NCBI RefSeq assembly: GCF_003315345.1
Contig: NZ_QNRO01000013.1
Coordinates: 55,202-119,201 of the forward strand
Direction: 5' to 3'
Source: Marinobacter pelagius
GTDB taxonomy: Bacteria > Pseudomonadota > Gammaproteobacteria > Pseudomonadales > Oleiphilaceae
Length of the DNA: 64,000 nt
The stretch's first letter is position 1. Each line of letters begins with the position of its first letter. Both the position numbers and the translations under genes were made by a program. Shown piece after piece: positions 30,359 through 39,776 of this stretch. The notes beneath the pieces are model-generated. The model was not told the DNA's origin. It saw nothing but the letters and a program-made list of their open reading frames with translations, and did not search any database.

Positions 30359-30945
30359 ACAGTCTGTGTATTCCTTGCTCTGTCGGAAAACGAATTGTGT
30401 GGAACCAGGCGTTGCACGTCCTGTTGCCAGGCGCTGTCGAAGTCCGGGGTGGTTCCGTAAAAGCTCTTAAGTGAATCAAAAAATTGCTGCCCCCGGGGCG
30501 GTAACCCCTCGGCCAGGTAACGCTCGGCCTGTGCCAGGACATTGGCACGGAACTGCTGTTCGTCACAGGCCCCATCGCCGGAGAGGTTGTCCACGCTGAT
30601 GTGAAAGCGTGTACCGGCAGCCACTGAGAACAACCATTCCTGGGCCTGGGGTTTGATTTCAACCTGCTCAAAGGCCCGCTGTTGTTCCGGAGTGCGACCA
30701 TCCGGACAGTACCAGTAGCCGTAGTCGTGAAGTGTGCGGCGATGCTCACCGGCAATACACCAGTGGCTTATTTCATGTAATGCACTGGCATAATAGCCGT
30801 GAGCAAACACGACCCGGGCCAGACCGGACGGTCCGTCAGCGGGCAGGTACTCGGGTTCTGCGCCGCCCCTGACCAGAATCGTCCGGAATGGCTCCCGGAA
30901 CAGGTCATTGAACAGCATGATAAGATCGTTTGGACTGTGATTCAT
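30355..30945 (-). CDS. epmC: Elongation factor P hydroxylase EpmC
   Basis: Hydroxylates the beta-lysylated lysine of EF-P. The 196-residue protein is close to E. coli YfcM: EPEYLPADGPS, VVFAHGYYASALHEISHWCIAGEHRR (HxxxxH-type metal site), YGYWYCPDGRTPEQQ, EIKPQAQEWLF and VSxDNLSGD. The frame stays open 45 codons further upstream, but homology begins at the ATG at 30945. The epmA and epmB partners and efp are not in this window. It overlaps rhlB by 4 bp (ATGA). Confidence 0.9.
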   Translation of the reverse strand: MNHSPNDLIMLFNDLFREPFRTILVRGGAEPEYLPADGPSGLARVVFAHGYYASALHEISHWCIAGEHRRTLHDYGYWYCPDGRTPEQQRAFEQVEIKPQAQEWLFSVAAGTRFHISVDNLSGDGACDEQQFRANVLAQAERYLAEGLPPRGQQFFDSLKSFYGTTPDFDSAWQQDVQRLVPHNSFSDRARNTQTV

Positions 30946-31073
30946 TGGATGGCTATTGTGCGACTTTAACGCATCCAATACCAGACCACCGGGAACTTTA
31001 CCAGCAAGCCTGTGTCCACTGCCGTCGGAGCAGGAATCATCCATACACCTACAACCGGGAAATTGCACACCAG

Positions 31074-32981
31074 ATGACAAACCCGAGCTTTGCCGACCGC
31101 CTTCGCCAGACAGCCTTCACCATGTTTTTTATCCTGGCCACCTGCCTGGCCCTGCTTGCTTCCCCGGCCCATGCCCTGGGCAGTTCCGGCTCCAGCCTGT
31201 TCGGCGGCGGCAATGACTTCCTTCCTGTCGACGAAGCGCTGCCGTTCAATTACACCACGGACCAGGGCGCGGTCACTCTGAACTGGAACATCACTCCCGG
31301 CCACTATCTGTACCAGAACCGTGTTGCTATCAGCGCAGTCACCGACGGCGTGACGGTGGGGAATCCATCCTTCTCGTTGCAGGGTGAAACCACCACCGAT
31401 GAATTCTTTGGTGAAGTTACCGTTTTCTATGAGCCCGTGGCGGCACGCGTGCCGGTCACCCTCCCCGAAGGGGTTCGCGAGGCCACGCTCGAGGTCACCT
31501 ACCAGGGCTGTGCCGAAGCCGGGTTATGTTACCCGCCCCAAACCCGGGAGGTGCTGTATTACCCCGGTGGGGATGACGCCGGCCCAACCAACACTGCGTC
31601 CTCCGGTTCAACCGCTGGCACGTCCGGACCTGCCACCTCCAGCGGGCCTGCCGGTTCCATCGACACGAACTCTGCCACCGGCCTTGCGGGCTTCCTCTCG
31701 GAGCAGTCCGTGCTGGTCATTGCCGGCCTGTTCTTTCTGCTGGGCCTGGGCCTGACCTTTACCCCCTGCGTCCTGCCCATGGTACCCATCATCTCCACCC
31801 TGGTGTCCGGGCATAACACCCGCACCACCGGTCACGCCCTGATGCTCTCGGGGAGTTACGTCCTGGGCATGGCGCTGACCTACGCCGCTGCCGGGGTGCT
31901 GACCGGATTGCTGGGCGCCAGTTTCAACCTGCAGGCACAGCTCCAGTCCCCCTGGGTCCTGGGCATCTTTGCCACGCTGTTCGTGGTGTTTGCGCTGTCC
32001 ATGTTTGACCTGTTCGAGATCCAGCTCCCGCGCTTCATCCGGGACCCTCTCAATAACGCCAGCCACAAGCTGACCGGCTCCAGGGTCGCGGGTATTTTTG
32101 GCATAGGAGCCCTGTCGGCACTGATTGTTTCGCCCTGTGTCTCAGCCCCACTGGCGGGCAGCCTGCTGTACATTTCCACTACCCAGAATGCAGTGACCGG
32201 CGGTATCGCCCTGTTTGCGCTCGGTCTGGGCATGGGTGTCCCGCTGATCCTGGTTGCGGTTGGCGGTCGCAAACTGCTGCCTACCAGCGGCCACTGGATG
32301 ACTGCGGTCAAACACTTCTACGGGGTGATGCTGCTTGCGGTGGCTATCTGGCTGGTAGAGCGACTGGTTCCGGCCTGGGTGGCGCTGACCCTGTGGGGTT
32401 TGCTGATCGCCATCACCGGGGTCCAGCTCGGCGCCTTTGACGCCGCCAGGGCCGGCTGGCAGCGAACCCGCAAGGGGCTGGGTTTGATCATGTTCGCTTA
32501 CGGCCTGGCCCTGCTTGCCGGGGCCGTCGGTGGTGCCAACGATCCGCTCAAACCCCTGGCGCCATTCACGGTCGCCTCTTCGGCTCCTTCAGCTCAGGCG
32601 GCCGCCAGCCACGCGGAGTTCCGGCAGGTCGAGAATCCTGCGGAAATCCGGAGGCTGTTGCAGGCAGCCCGGGACCGGAACCAACCGGTCATGCTCGACT
32701 TCTATGCGGACTGGTGTATTTCCTGCAAAGTCATGGAGCGCAACGTATTCAGCGATGCCCAGGTTGGCCAGGCACTGTCATCCTATACCCTGCTGCAGAT
32801 CGACATGACCCGGAATACACCCGAGCAGCAGGCCTTCCTGAATGAGCTGGGCCTGTTCGGTCCGCCGGCGATCCTGTTCTACCAGGCTGATGGCGACGAG
32901 CTGGAAGACCAACGAATCCTCGGTGAGATGGACAAGCGGGAATTCCTGACCCACCTTGAGCGGTTGCCGATCCGGAGCTGA
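31074..32981 (+). CDS. dsbD: Thiol:disulfide interchange protein DsbD
   Basis: Carries electrons from cytoplasmic thioredoxin across the inner membrane to periplasmic DsbC, DsbE and similar proteins. The 635-residue protein has a signal peptide (cleaved near SPAHALG), an N-terminal domain with the cysteine pair in GCAEAGLCYPPQ, a linker rich in Ser/Gly/Thr, eight membrane helices with key cysteines in FTPCVLPMVP and VSPCVSAPLAG, and a C-terminal thioredoxin domain with YADWCISCK. The frame is open back to 30930, but ATG at 31074 starts the signal peptide and is chosen. Confidence 0.95.
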   Translation: MTNPSFADRLRQTAFTMFFILATCLALLASPAHALGSSGSSLFGGGNDFLPVDEALPFNYTTDQGAVTLNWNITPGHYLYQNRVAISAVTDGVTVGNPSFSLQGETTTDEFFGEVTVFYEPVAARVPVTLPEGVREATLEVTYQGCAEAGLCYPPQTREVLYYPGGDDAGPTNTASSGSTAGTSGPATSSGPAGSIDTNSATGLAGFLSEQSVLVIAGLFFLLGLGLTFTPCVLPMVPIISTLVSGHNTRTTGHALMLSGSYVLGMALTYAAAGVLTGLLGASFNLQAQLQSPWVLGIFATLFVVFALSMFDLFEIQLPRFIRDPLNNASHKLTGSRVAGIFGIGALSALIVSPCVSAPLAGSLLYISTTQNAVTGGIALFALGLGMGVPLILVAVGGRKLLPTSGHWMTAVKHFYGVMLLAVAIWLVERLVPAWVALTLWGLLIAITGVQLGAFDAARAGWQRTRKGLGLIMFAYGLALLAGAVGGANDPLKPLAPFTVASSAPSAQAAASHAEFRQVENPAEIRRLLQAARDRNQPVMLDFYADWCISCKVMERNVFSDAQVGQALSSYTLLQIDMTRNTPEQQAFLNELGLFGPPAILFYQADGDELEDQRILGEMDKREFLTHLERLPIRS

Positions 32982-32989
32982 TGGCCGTT

Positions 32990-33229
32990 TCATCCGCCCC
33001 GGCGGATCAGGTAGATGAACTCCCCCTCCTGCTCCACCTGACTCACCAGCTCGTGCCCGAGAAACTGGCAGAAACGTGGTATATCCCGAGTGGTGGAGGG
33101 GTCGGTCGCCACCACGCGCAGCACGCCGCCGGGCTCGACGTCGTTGATACGGTTGTGGAGCATCATCACCGGCTCCGGGCAGAACAGGCCCCGGGCATCA
33201 AGTTCGGCGTCAAATTCAGTGGCCGTCAA
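32990..33229 (-). CDS. TusA-family sulfur-carrier protein
   Basis: A 79-residue TusA-like protein. The family motif with the single acceptor cysteine is [18 protein letters not shown] (Cys about residue 17), then [21 protein letters not shown] and the ending [10 protein letters not shown]. TusA itself passes sulfur to MnmA through TusBCD-TusE. Whether this copy is TusA or a paralogue for other sulfur routes cannot be told here. It is convergent with dsbD, 8 bp from its stop. Confidence 0.9.
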   Translation of the reverse strand: MTATEFDAELDARGLFCPEPVMMLHNRINDVEPGGVLRVVATDPSTTRDIPRFCQFLGHELVSQVEQEGEFIYLIRRGG

Positions 33230-33316
33230 ACGATCACTCCTTCTGGTTAAGCTGATTTTTCAGGAATACGTGCTAAATTCCTGTTTATAACAGGTAAAAA
33301 TATACGGAGGAAAACC

Positions 33317-33607
33317 ATGATACGGGTTTTGATCGAACGCCACATCGCCGAATCCCTGGAAGAAGCCTATGAACAGCGGGCCCGACTGGTGCTGCAGCAG
33401 GCAGTGGCGGCGCCGGGCTTCATCTCCGGCGAGACTCTCGTCGACAGCCACGACCCCAACCACCGGATCACCCTGGCCAACTGGCGATCGGAAGCCGACT
33501 GGGACCGCTGGTACCGTTCCGAGGAACGCAAGGAACTGATGACAGAGCTGGTTCCCATGATGGACAAGGATGAAGCCATTACGGTTCTGCAGCAGAACGC
33601 GATCTGA
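33317..33607 (+). CDS. Antibiotic biosynthesis monooxygenase (ABM) domain protein
   Basis: A 96-residue single-domain protein of the ABM dimeric alpha-beta barrel fold. It starts MIRVLIERHIAESLEEAYEQ and has FISGETLVDSHDPNHRITLANWRSEADWDRWYRSEERKEL-type spacing (key Trp residues in NWRSEADWDRWY). GGAGG precedes the ATG. Such proteins act on small molecules such as quinones or haem, but no substrate can be assigned. It is divergent from the TusA-like gene. Confidence 0.82.
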   Translation: MIRVLIERHIAESLEEAYEQRARLVLQQAVAAPGFISGETLVDSHDPNHRITLANWRSEADWDRWYRSEERKELMTELVPMMDKDEAITVLQQNAI

Positions 33608-33637
33608 TTCCATCCGGTTGCCCCTGGCCCCGTCGGA

Positions 33638-34711
33638 TCAGCCTGTGCGCTCGATAAAACAGGTGATCTCTTCGCGGTCATGATACAGGTGGCGGGCGCG
33701 CAGTCGGAAACCGACGCCCGCCTGTGCCAGCCCGTCTTCGATGATTTCCCGGCAGATCAGCCACTCTTCGTAGCGTTTCTTCATGGGCAGCTTCAGGTTG
33801 AATACGGTGAACCGGCAAAACCCCGAGCCGACCCAATCCACCGCCAACCGTGCCGTCTTCCTGGGCTGATCCACAATATCGCAGACCATCCAGTCAATTC
33901 CGCGCTTGGGTCGCCAGCTGTATCCGTCAGCACGCACATGTTCAACCTGACCGGAGGCCATCAGGTCAGGATCCATCGGGCCGTTGTCCACCGCGGTTAC
34001 CAGCATGCCCTGGCGTACCAGCTGCCAGGTCCAGCCACCGGGGGCGGCACCCAGGTCGGCGGCCTTCTTCCCGCCCCCGAGATAGTCCAGCTCCTGTTCA
34101 GGGGGCAGAAAAACCTTCCAGGCCTCTTCCAGCTTCAGCGCCGAGCGACTCGGGGCCGATGCCGGCAGCCGAAGCCGCGGAATGCCGCCCACGAACCGGG
34201 CCCGGTTATTCCGCAGGCTGTACCCGACCACCGCATGACTGAAATCCGGCAGAAAAATCTCCAGCCGGGCCAGGGTCTCTGCCTCCACGGCCTTGAGTAG
34301 TCCGGCCCCGCGCAGCCCCTTGGAGAGCGGCGCCACCCATTTGCGGGCGAAGTTGCCCAGGTCCTTGTCGGCGTTGTTCTCCGGTAACCGGATTTCCACC
34401 CGTGCGCACTCCGGCATACCTCCCTCAAGCTGCCGAAGGCCTGAAATCACCGCTCCAACCCGGTCTTCCACCGGCAGCTCCAGCCGGCCAAGGACCACTA
34501 GCCAGTCCCGGACAAACACCAGATTCTCCAGACTGAGCCTGGCCAACAACTCCTCCGCCGGCTCCGGTCCGGGGAGGGAAAACCAGACAATGCCCTCGCC
34601 CCTGGCCGGTTCAAAAAAGCCGTACAGACCGGATTCCAGCGCGGAATCGGTGAGTTCACGCCCGGCCTCTGCCTCGAAGCCGGGCCTACAGAATGCGAGA
34701 ATCTGTTCCAT
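33638..34711 (-). CDS. rlmM: 23S rRNA C2498 2'-O-methyltransferase RlmM
   Basis: SAM-dependent methylation of C2498 in 23S rRNA. The 357-residue protein has an N-terminal THUMP-like region (CRPGFEAEAGRELTD, then VRxx-type VEIRLPENNADKDLGNFARKW in parts), and a Rossmann methyltransferase domain: KAADLGAAPGGWTWQLVRQGM (SAM site), VDNGPMDPDLM, DWMVCDIVDQP and LKLPMKKRYEEW. The catalytic tetrad region is consistent with RlmM. Good length match to E. coli (366). Confidence 0.94.
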   Translation of the reverse strand: MEQILAFCRPGFEAEAGRELTDSALESGLYGFFEPARGEGIVWFSLPGPEPAEELLARLSLENLVFVRDWLVVLGRLELPVEDRVGAVISGLRQLEGGMPECARVEIRLPENNADKDLGNFARKWVAPLSKGLRGAGLLKAVEAETLARLEIFLPDFSHAVVGYSLRNNRARFVGGIPRLRLPASAPSRSALKLEEAWKVFLPPEQELDYLGGGKKAADLGAAPGGWTWQLVRQGMLVTAVDNGPMDPDLMASGQVEHVRADGYSWRPKRGIDWMVCDIVDQPRKTARLAVDWVGSGFCRFTVFNLKLPMKKRYEEWLICREIIEDGLAQAGVGFRLRARHLYHDREEITCFIERTG

Positions 34712-34823
34712 GTTGCCCCTGTGGCGGATTCCGGACCGAAACCCGCAAATTTGAAACTGTTTAACAGTGAAACTTGTGTACGTTGGCTACACTTCCAGCT
34801 CACTTTCTTGCTGGAAACACTGA

Positions 34824-36689
34824 ATGCCACTCCTGACCCGGCTGATGTCTGCGGCCATGATCTCCTGCCTGTCTGCCCTTGCCTGGGCCGATCAGCCCGG
34901 AGCTCCGGGTCAATGCCCCGTGCTGGACGTCGCAGAGGACAATTCCCGGCACCACCTGATGGATTATGTCTGCTACTACAGCGCCGAGCCGGACGACGCC
35001 GCCCACCGGGCCGAATCACCGCAGGAACTGCCAGAATCACTGGCCTGGATACCGGCTGACGGCCATGACCTGGTGTTCAGCCATACTGAATCCGTCTACT
35101 GGCTGACGCTGCAGCTGAACAATAGCGGTAAAATCCGGGGGCTCTGGTACCTCAAGCTGGATTATCCCCTGCTCGATGAGGTCACATTCTGGACGGCTAC
35201 CCGCGATGGCACCAGCCGGAAACTGACAACCGGCGACCAGTACCCGTTTGCATCCAGAGGCATAGGTTATCGGTATTACCTGCTGCCCGTCACCCTCGGA
35301 GCGCAGCAACAGCTCCAGGTCACCATCCGCATCCGCAGTAGCGGCGCGCTCAACGTTCCCCTGTCCCTGGAGACCCCGGCCGAGGTTATCTCCACCAGCA
35401 ATCACCTGACACTGACCCACGGGTTGTTCTATGGGGCGCTGGCGATCTTTGCCGCCTTCAATCTGCTGCTGTTCTTCAGTTCCGGAACCGTCTACTACTT
35501 CTACAACGCCTTTTATATGGGCGCGATGGGGCTGTTCCTGTTCGCCATGGGCGGTTTTGCCAACCAGTATTTCTGGCCCGAGAGCGCGGGCTTCGCCAAC
35601 ACCTCGATTCCTCTGGCCCTGGGGCTCTGCGCCCTGGCGATGACACTGTTTGGCCGATCATTCCTGGAAGTCCGGCCGGATACGCTGGCCAATACCACCC
35701 TCAAGGTCCAGGCCTGGTTCTGTATCGTCTTTCTGGCCCTGACTTTCATCCTTCCCTACAACAAGACCATCATCCTGAACACGGTTCTGGCGTTGAGTGT
35801 CATCGCAAGCCTGCTGATTTCGGCCGGCATTCGCTGGCGCCAGGGCTATCAACCCGCCATCTGGTACCTGCTGTCCTGGATGGTGATGCTGGCCGGGGCT
35901 CTCATCTACGCACTCGCGGCGTTCGGCTACCTTGCCGATTTCCTGGCCCGGGAGTCTTTAATGCAGGCAACCATCGGCGGCCAGGTCATTCTGCTGAACT
36001 ACGCCATGGTCCAGCGCTGGCGCCTGCTGAACCAGAAACTTCTGGAGGTGGAGCACAAGGCCCGCACCCAGCTGGAATTCAAGGTACATGAACGCACCTC
36101 TCAACTGCGCAACGCCATGCGGGAACTGGAGAAAGCCAATCGCAAACTGGCGGCCCTGAGCCTGAACGATCCATTGACCGGTCTGTATAACCGCCGGCAT
36201 CTGGATAACATCCTCCCGGAGCTCTGTGCCGAAGCCAGGAGAACCGGCCAACCCCTGACTCTTGCCCTGGTCGATGCCGACCGGTTCAAGGCCGTAAACG
36301 ACACCTGGGGCCACGGTTTCGGGGACACGTGCCTGCAACTGATTGCCGATATCCTCACCCGCCACGTGAAACGGCCAAGGGATATCGCCATCCGTTTTGG
36401 CGGCGAGGAGTTTGCCGTACTGTTACCCGGCGCCGACATCGAGGGCGCTCGCAAGGTATGCCAGGCGATACTGGATGACCTGAGGAACACGCCGCTGGAC
36501 ACTCCGGACGGCCGGACCCTGACCATGACCCTGAGCGCCGGTGTCGCGCAGCTGGCTAACCCGGAGGACCAGAGCACGCTCTTCCGCCGAGCTGACGATG
36601 CTCTGTATCAGGCCAAAGCCTCCGGGCGTGACCGGGTACAGACCGAAGAGCCGGAACTTACTGACCGGGACACACCCGCGACTCAATAA
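34824..36689 (+). CDS. Membrane diguanylate cyclase, 7TMR-DISM plus GGDEF
   Basis: Makes cyclic di-GMP from two GTP. The 621-residue protein has a signal peptide (about 1-23), a periplasmic 7TMR-DISM extracellular domain (about 30-185), seven membrane helices (about 195-395), a coiled coil (about 405-455) and a GGDEF domain (from about 458: DPLTGLYNRRHLDNIL). The active site reads RFGGEEFAVLLPG. An inhibitory I-site RPRD lies five residues upstream, so product feedback is likely. The extracellular signal is unknown. Its last 32 bases overlap the convergent hydrolase gene. Confidence 0.92.
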   Translation: MPLLTRLMSAAMISCLSALAWADQPGAPGQCPVLDVAEDNSRHHLMDYVCYYSAEPDDAAHRAESPQELPESLAWIPADGHDLVFSHTESVYWLTLQLNNSGKIRGLWYLKLDYPLLDEVTFWTATRDGTSRKLTTGDQYPFASRGIGYRYYLLPVTLGAQQQLQVTIRIRSSGALNVPLSLETPAEVISTSNHLTLTHGLFYGALAIFAAFNLLLFFSSGTVYYFYNAFYMGAMGLFLFAMGGFANQYFWPESAGFANTSIPLALGLCALAMTLFGRSFLEVRPDTLANTTLKVQAWFCIVFLALTFILPYNKTIILNTVLALSVIASLLISAGIRWRQGYQPAIWYLLSWMVMLAGALIYALAAFGYLADFLARESLMQATIGGQVILLNYAMVQRWRLLNQKLLEVEHKARTQLEFKVHERTSQLRNAMRELEKANRKLAALSLNDPLTGLYNRRHLDNILPELCAEARRTGQPLTLALVDADRFKAVNDTWGHGFGDTCLQLIADILTRHVKRPRDIAIRFGGEEFAVLLPGADIEGARKVCQAILDDLRNTPLDTPDGRTLTMTLSAGVAQLANPEDQSTLFRRADDALYQAKASGRDRVQTEEPELTDRDTPATQ

Positions 36690-37344
36690 ATGTACGAACC
36701 TGGCTGGCGGCCTCCTTGATCAAATCCTGTCGGGTCAGGGCCTGGCGGGCCAGTGGCTGAAAATCGTGGTTACCACCTTCCAGCCATACCAGCTGGCAGG
36801 CCCCGAGCTCACTTTGCCGCTCAGTCACCTCATCCGGCTTGCCGAAGGGATCACGGGTGCCCTGGATCACCAGCATGGGGCAGCCAATACGGGGAAAATG
36901 GTCAATGCGCCAGTTATCCGGCTTTCCCGGGGGATGAAACGGATAGCCAAAACAGACAACACCGTCGATCCCGCTGTCTTCGGCTGCCAGCAGACTGGCC
37001 ATTCGCCCACTCATGGACTTGCCACCGATGACAACCGGGCACCCATCACCCACCTCCGACCGGACCCGGGCAAGTACATCCCGGAAACTCTCCAGAAGCC
37101 GGGGCCGACGATCCGGTGGCCGCTTTTTGCCATCCTGCCGGCGCTTCTGCATATACGGAAACTCGAACCGCACCGCCGCGACTTCTTCGGCATCCAACGC
37201 TGCGGCCAACTCTTCCATAAAGGGAGAATCAGCCGGTGCACCGGCACCATGGGCCAGAATCAGTACGACTTTCGGCTGATTTTCGTAGTAATTGCTCTTA
37301 ATCAATTCCACTGAATTCACCTCTGCCAGATCAGGGACTATCAT
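36658..37344 (-). CDS. Alpha/beta-hydrolase (KANL3/Tex30-like)
   Basis: A predicted alpha/beta-hydrolase of about 228 residues. It has the oxyanion region LILAHGAGAPADSPFMEELAAAL, the nucleophile elbow VVIGGKSMSGRMASLLA (Gly-Lys-Ser-Met-Ser-Gly), an acid in QGTRDPFGKPDEV, and the catalytic histidine in LEGGNHDFQPLAR. This matches the KANL3/Tex30 hydrolase-like group, of unknown substrate. The frame opens at a TTG (37362); ATG at 37344 is taken as the start, without a strong ribosome site. Confidence 0.82.
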   Translation of the reverse strand: MIVPDLAEVNSVELIKSNYYENQPKVVLILAHGAGAPADSPFMEELAAALDAEEVAAVRFEFPYMQKRRQDGKKRPPDRRPRLLESFRDVLARVRSEVGDGCPVVIGGKSMSGRMASLLAAEDSGIDGVVCFGYPFHPPGKPDNWRIDHFPRIGCPMLVIQGTRDPFGKPDEVTERQSELGACQLVWLEGGNHDFQPLARQALTRQDLIKEAASQVRTFIESRVCPGQ

Positions 37345-37430
37345 ACCCAGAGCAAGCAGCAATTACCTTGGGCGCATCTTCCGCTTCGCGAATGATTCAC
37401 ATGCTCGCCATGTCGCTGATTTCGGTGAAT

Positions 37431-37444
37431 TTGACGGATATCAG
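37431..37444 (+). promoter_or_regulatory. Probable ANR/FNR box of ccoN
   Basis: TTGACGGATATCAG matches the FNR/ANR consensus TTGAT-N4-ATCAA at 8 of 10 positions. It is 88 bp before the ccoN ATG, a fitting place for an oxygen-responsive activator of cbb3 oxidase. The anr gene is not in this window. Confidence 0.65.
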
Positions 37445-37531
37445 GAGTTGACCTGAGTCATTGCAAACAGCTAATGGTTTCTCCATACTTGCGCCCGCAT
37501 AATTCCCCATCCTAAACCCATTGGTAAGGCT

Positions 37532-38962
37532 ATGAGCACAGTAAATGCAAACCTGACATACAACTACAAGGTGGTGAGACAATTCGCCATCATGACAGTG
37601 GTATGGGGTATTGTAGGAATGGCTATGGGTGTGCTGATCGCAGCGCAGCTCGTCTGGCCATCCCTCAACCTCGACCTGCCCTTTACCCACTTCGGCCGGC
37701 TCCGGCCGCTGCATACCAACGCCGTCATCTTCGGCTTTGGTGGAAGTGCCTTGTTTGCCACCTGCTATTACGTCGTCCAGCGCACGTGTCAGGCCCGCCT
37801 GATCTCGGACGGCCTGGCAGCGTTCACGTTCTGGGGCTGGCAGGCAATCATTGTGGCAGCAGCAATCACCCTGCCAATGGGCCTTACGTCATCCAAGGAA
37901 TACGCAGAACTCGAGTGGCCGATCGACATCGCCATTGCCGTGGTCTGGGTCACCTACGCCCTGGTCTTCTTCGGCACGATCATGAAGCGGAGCACTCCGC
38001 ACATCTATGTGGCCAACTGGTTCTATGGCGCCTTCATCATTACCGTTGCCTTCCTTCACATCGGTAACAACCTGGCTCTGCCTGCCAGCGCCTTCAAGTC
38101 CTACTCTGCGTATGCCGGTGTCACCGACGCCATGATGCAATGGTGGTGGGGCCACAACGCCGTAGGCTTCTTCCTGACCGCGGGCTTCCTCGGCATGATG
38201 TACTACTTTGTGCCGAAGCAGGCTGCGCGTCCGGTCTACTCCTACCGCCTGTCCATCGTTCACTTCTGGGCGCTGATCGCCACCTATGTATGGGCCGGTG
38301 GTCACCATCTGCACTACTCCGCCCTGCCTGACTGGGCCCAGACTGCAGGTATGGTTATGTCCCTGATCCTCCTGGCGCCCTCCTGGGGCGGCATGATCAA
38401 CGGCATGATGACCCTGTCCGGTGCCTGGCACAAACTGCGTACCGATCCGATCCTGCGCTTCCTCGTGGTCTCCCTGTCCTTCTATGGCATGTCCACCTTC
38501 GAGGGCCCGATGATGTCCATCAAGACCGTCAACGCACTGTCCCACAACACTGACTGGACCATCGGCCACGTGCACTCCGGCGCCCTGGGCTGGGTTGCCA
38601 TGATCAGTATCGGCGCGGTCTACCACCTGGTCCCCAAACTGTGGGGCATCAAGGAAATGTACAGCACTGCTCTGATCAACGTGCACTTCTGGCTTGCGAC
38701 TGTCGGTACCGTACTCTACATCGTTGCCATGTGGGTTAACGGCATCATGCAGGGCCTGATGTGGCGCGCAGTCAACGAAGACGGCACCCTGACCTACAGC
38801 TTCGTGGAAGCCCTGGAGGCCTCCTACCCGGGTTACTTCGTCCGCTTCCTCGGCGGCGTCATCTTCCTGAGCGGCATGCTGCTGATGGCCTACAACGTCT
38901 ACATGACCGTTCGTCAGAAAGAAGCGGTTGCAGCGGACAGTGCTGCGGCTCAGGCGGCGTAA
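37532..38962 (+). CDS. ccoN: cbb3-type cytochrome c oxidase subunit I
   Basis: Catalytic subunit carrying haem b and the haem b3-CuB centre; it reduces oxygen to water and pumps protons at low oxygen. The 476-residue protein has about twelve membrane helices. Haem and copper ligands are seen in [37 protein letters not shown] (CuB His and the Tyr-bearing helix region), [17 protein letters not shown], and [18 protein letters not shown]. It begins the ccoNOQP operon behind a probable ANR box. Confidence 0.97.
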   Translation: MSTVNANLTYNYKVVRQFAIMTVVWGIVGMAMGVLIAAQLVWPSLNLDLPFTHFGRLRPLHTNAVIFGFGGSALFATCYYVVQRTCQARLISDGLAAFTFWGWQAIIVAAAITLPMGLTSSKEYAELEWPIDIAIAVVWVTYALVFFGTIMKRSTPHIYVANWFYGAFIITVAFLHIGNNLALPASAFKSYSAYAGVTDAMMQWWWGHNAVGFFLTAGFLGMMYYFVPKQAARPVYSYRLSIVHFWALIATYVWAGGHHLHYSALPDWAQTAGMVMSLILLAPSWGGMINGMMTLSGAWHKLRTDPILRFLVVSLSFYGMSTFEGPMMSIKTVNALSHNTDWTIGHVHSGALGWVAMISIGAVYHLVPKLWGIKEMYSTALINVHFWLATVGTVLYIVAMWVNGIMQGLMWRAVNEDGTLTYSFVEALEASYPGYFVRFLGGVIFLSGMLLMAYNVYMTVRQKEAVAADSAAAQAA

Positions 38963-38977
38963 CGGGAGAGAGATCAG

Positions 38978-39586
38978 ATGAAACACGAAATTATCGAAAA
39001 GAATATTGGTCTGATGATCATCCTGATCATCCTGACCATCAGTGGTGGCTTCCTGGTGGAAGTAGTGCCCCTGTTCTTCCTGAAGCAGACCAACGAGCCG
39101 GTAGAGGGCCTTGAGCCGCTCTCCGCTCTGGAACTGGAAGGCCGGGACATCTACATCCGCGAAGGCTGCCACGTGTGCCATACCCAGCAGATCCGTCCAT
39201 TCCGTGCGGAAACCGAGCGCTATGGCCACTACTCCGTCGCGGGCGAGTTCGTCTATGACCGCCCGTTCCTGTGGGGCTCCAAGCGTACCGGTCCGGACCT
39301 TGCCCGTGTTGGCGGCCGTTATTCCGATGCCTGGCAACGTCAGCATCTGTTCAACCCGCGCAGCGTGGTACCGGAGTCCAACATGCCGGCATTTCCCTGG
39401 CTGTTCGAAAACCGCGTAGATCACACCGAGACAGCGTCAAAAATGGAGACACTCCAGACTCTGGGAGTACCCTATTCCGACGAGCAGATCTCCAACGCTG
39501 CAGAACAGGTCAAGGGTAAATTCGAGATCGAAGCACTGGTCGCATACCTGCAGCAGCTAGGTACTGTGATTTCAGACAAACGGTGA
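38978..39586 (+). CDS. ccoO: cbb3 oxidase subunit II (mono-haem cytochrome c)
   Basis: Membrane-anchored cytochrome c that passes electrons towards CcoN. It has one N-terminal helix ([19 protein letters not shown]) and one haem c site CHVCHTQQ (in [19 protein letters not shown]). The axial methionine is probably in SNMPAFPWL. Its length of 202 residues is normal. It lies 15 bp after ccoN. Confidence 0.96.
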   Translation: MKHEIIEKNIGLMIILIILTISGGFLVEVVPLFFLKQTNEPVEGLEPLSALELEGRDIYIREGCHVCHTQQIRPFRAETERYGHYSVAGEFVYDRPFLWGSKRTGPDLARVGGRYSDAWQRQHLFNPRSVVPESNMPAFPWLFENRVDHTETASKMETLQTLGVPYSDEQISNAAEQVKGKFEIEALVAYLQQLGTVISDKR

Positions 39587-39590
39587 TCCA

Positions 39591-39776
39591 ATGGATATTA
39601 ACGAGCTACGCGGAATTCACACCCTTCTGGTAATGGCGGCTTTCTTCGGAATCGTCTGGTGGGCCTATAGCGCCCACCGCAAGAAGGCAAATGACGAAGC
39701 GGCGCAACTGCCCTTCGATGATGACGAAGTGGAAAAGCGTACTCTCGAACAGGAAAAGACGGAGAAGAAACAATGA
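39591..39776 (+). CDS. ccoQ: cbb3 oxidase subunit CcoQ
   Basis: A 61-residue single-helix protein (LRGIHTLLVMAAFFGIVWWAYS) with a charged C-terminal tail rich in Glu and Lys. CcoQ stabilises the assembled oxidase. It is small, but position between ccoO and ccoP and the typical WWAYSxxRKK pattern leave little doubt. It overlaps ccoP by 4 bp. Confidence 0.93.
   Translation: MDINELRGIHTLLVMAAFFGIVWWAYSAHRKKANDEAAQLPFDDDEVEKRTLEQEKTEKKQ

Noticed and set aside
30930..31073. N-terminal extension of dsbD
   Set aside because: The 48 extra codons overlap the epmC start, have no homology-like features and would bury the signal peptide.
37889..39424. A 511-residue minus-strand frame across ccoN and ccoO
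   Set aside because: Shadow of the cbb3 genes; the composition is His/Asp/Gly-rich and has no domain.
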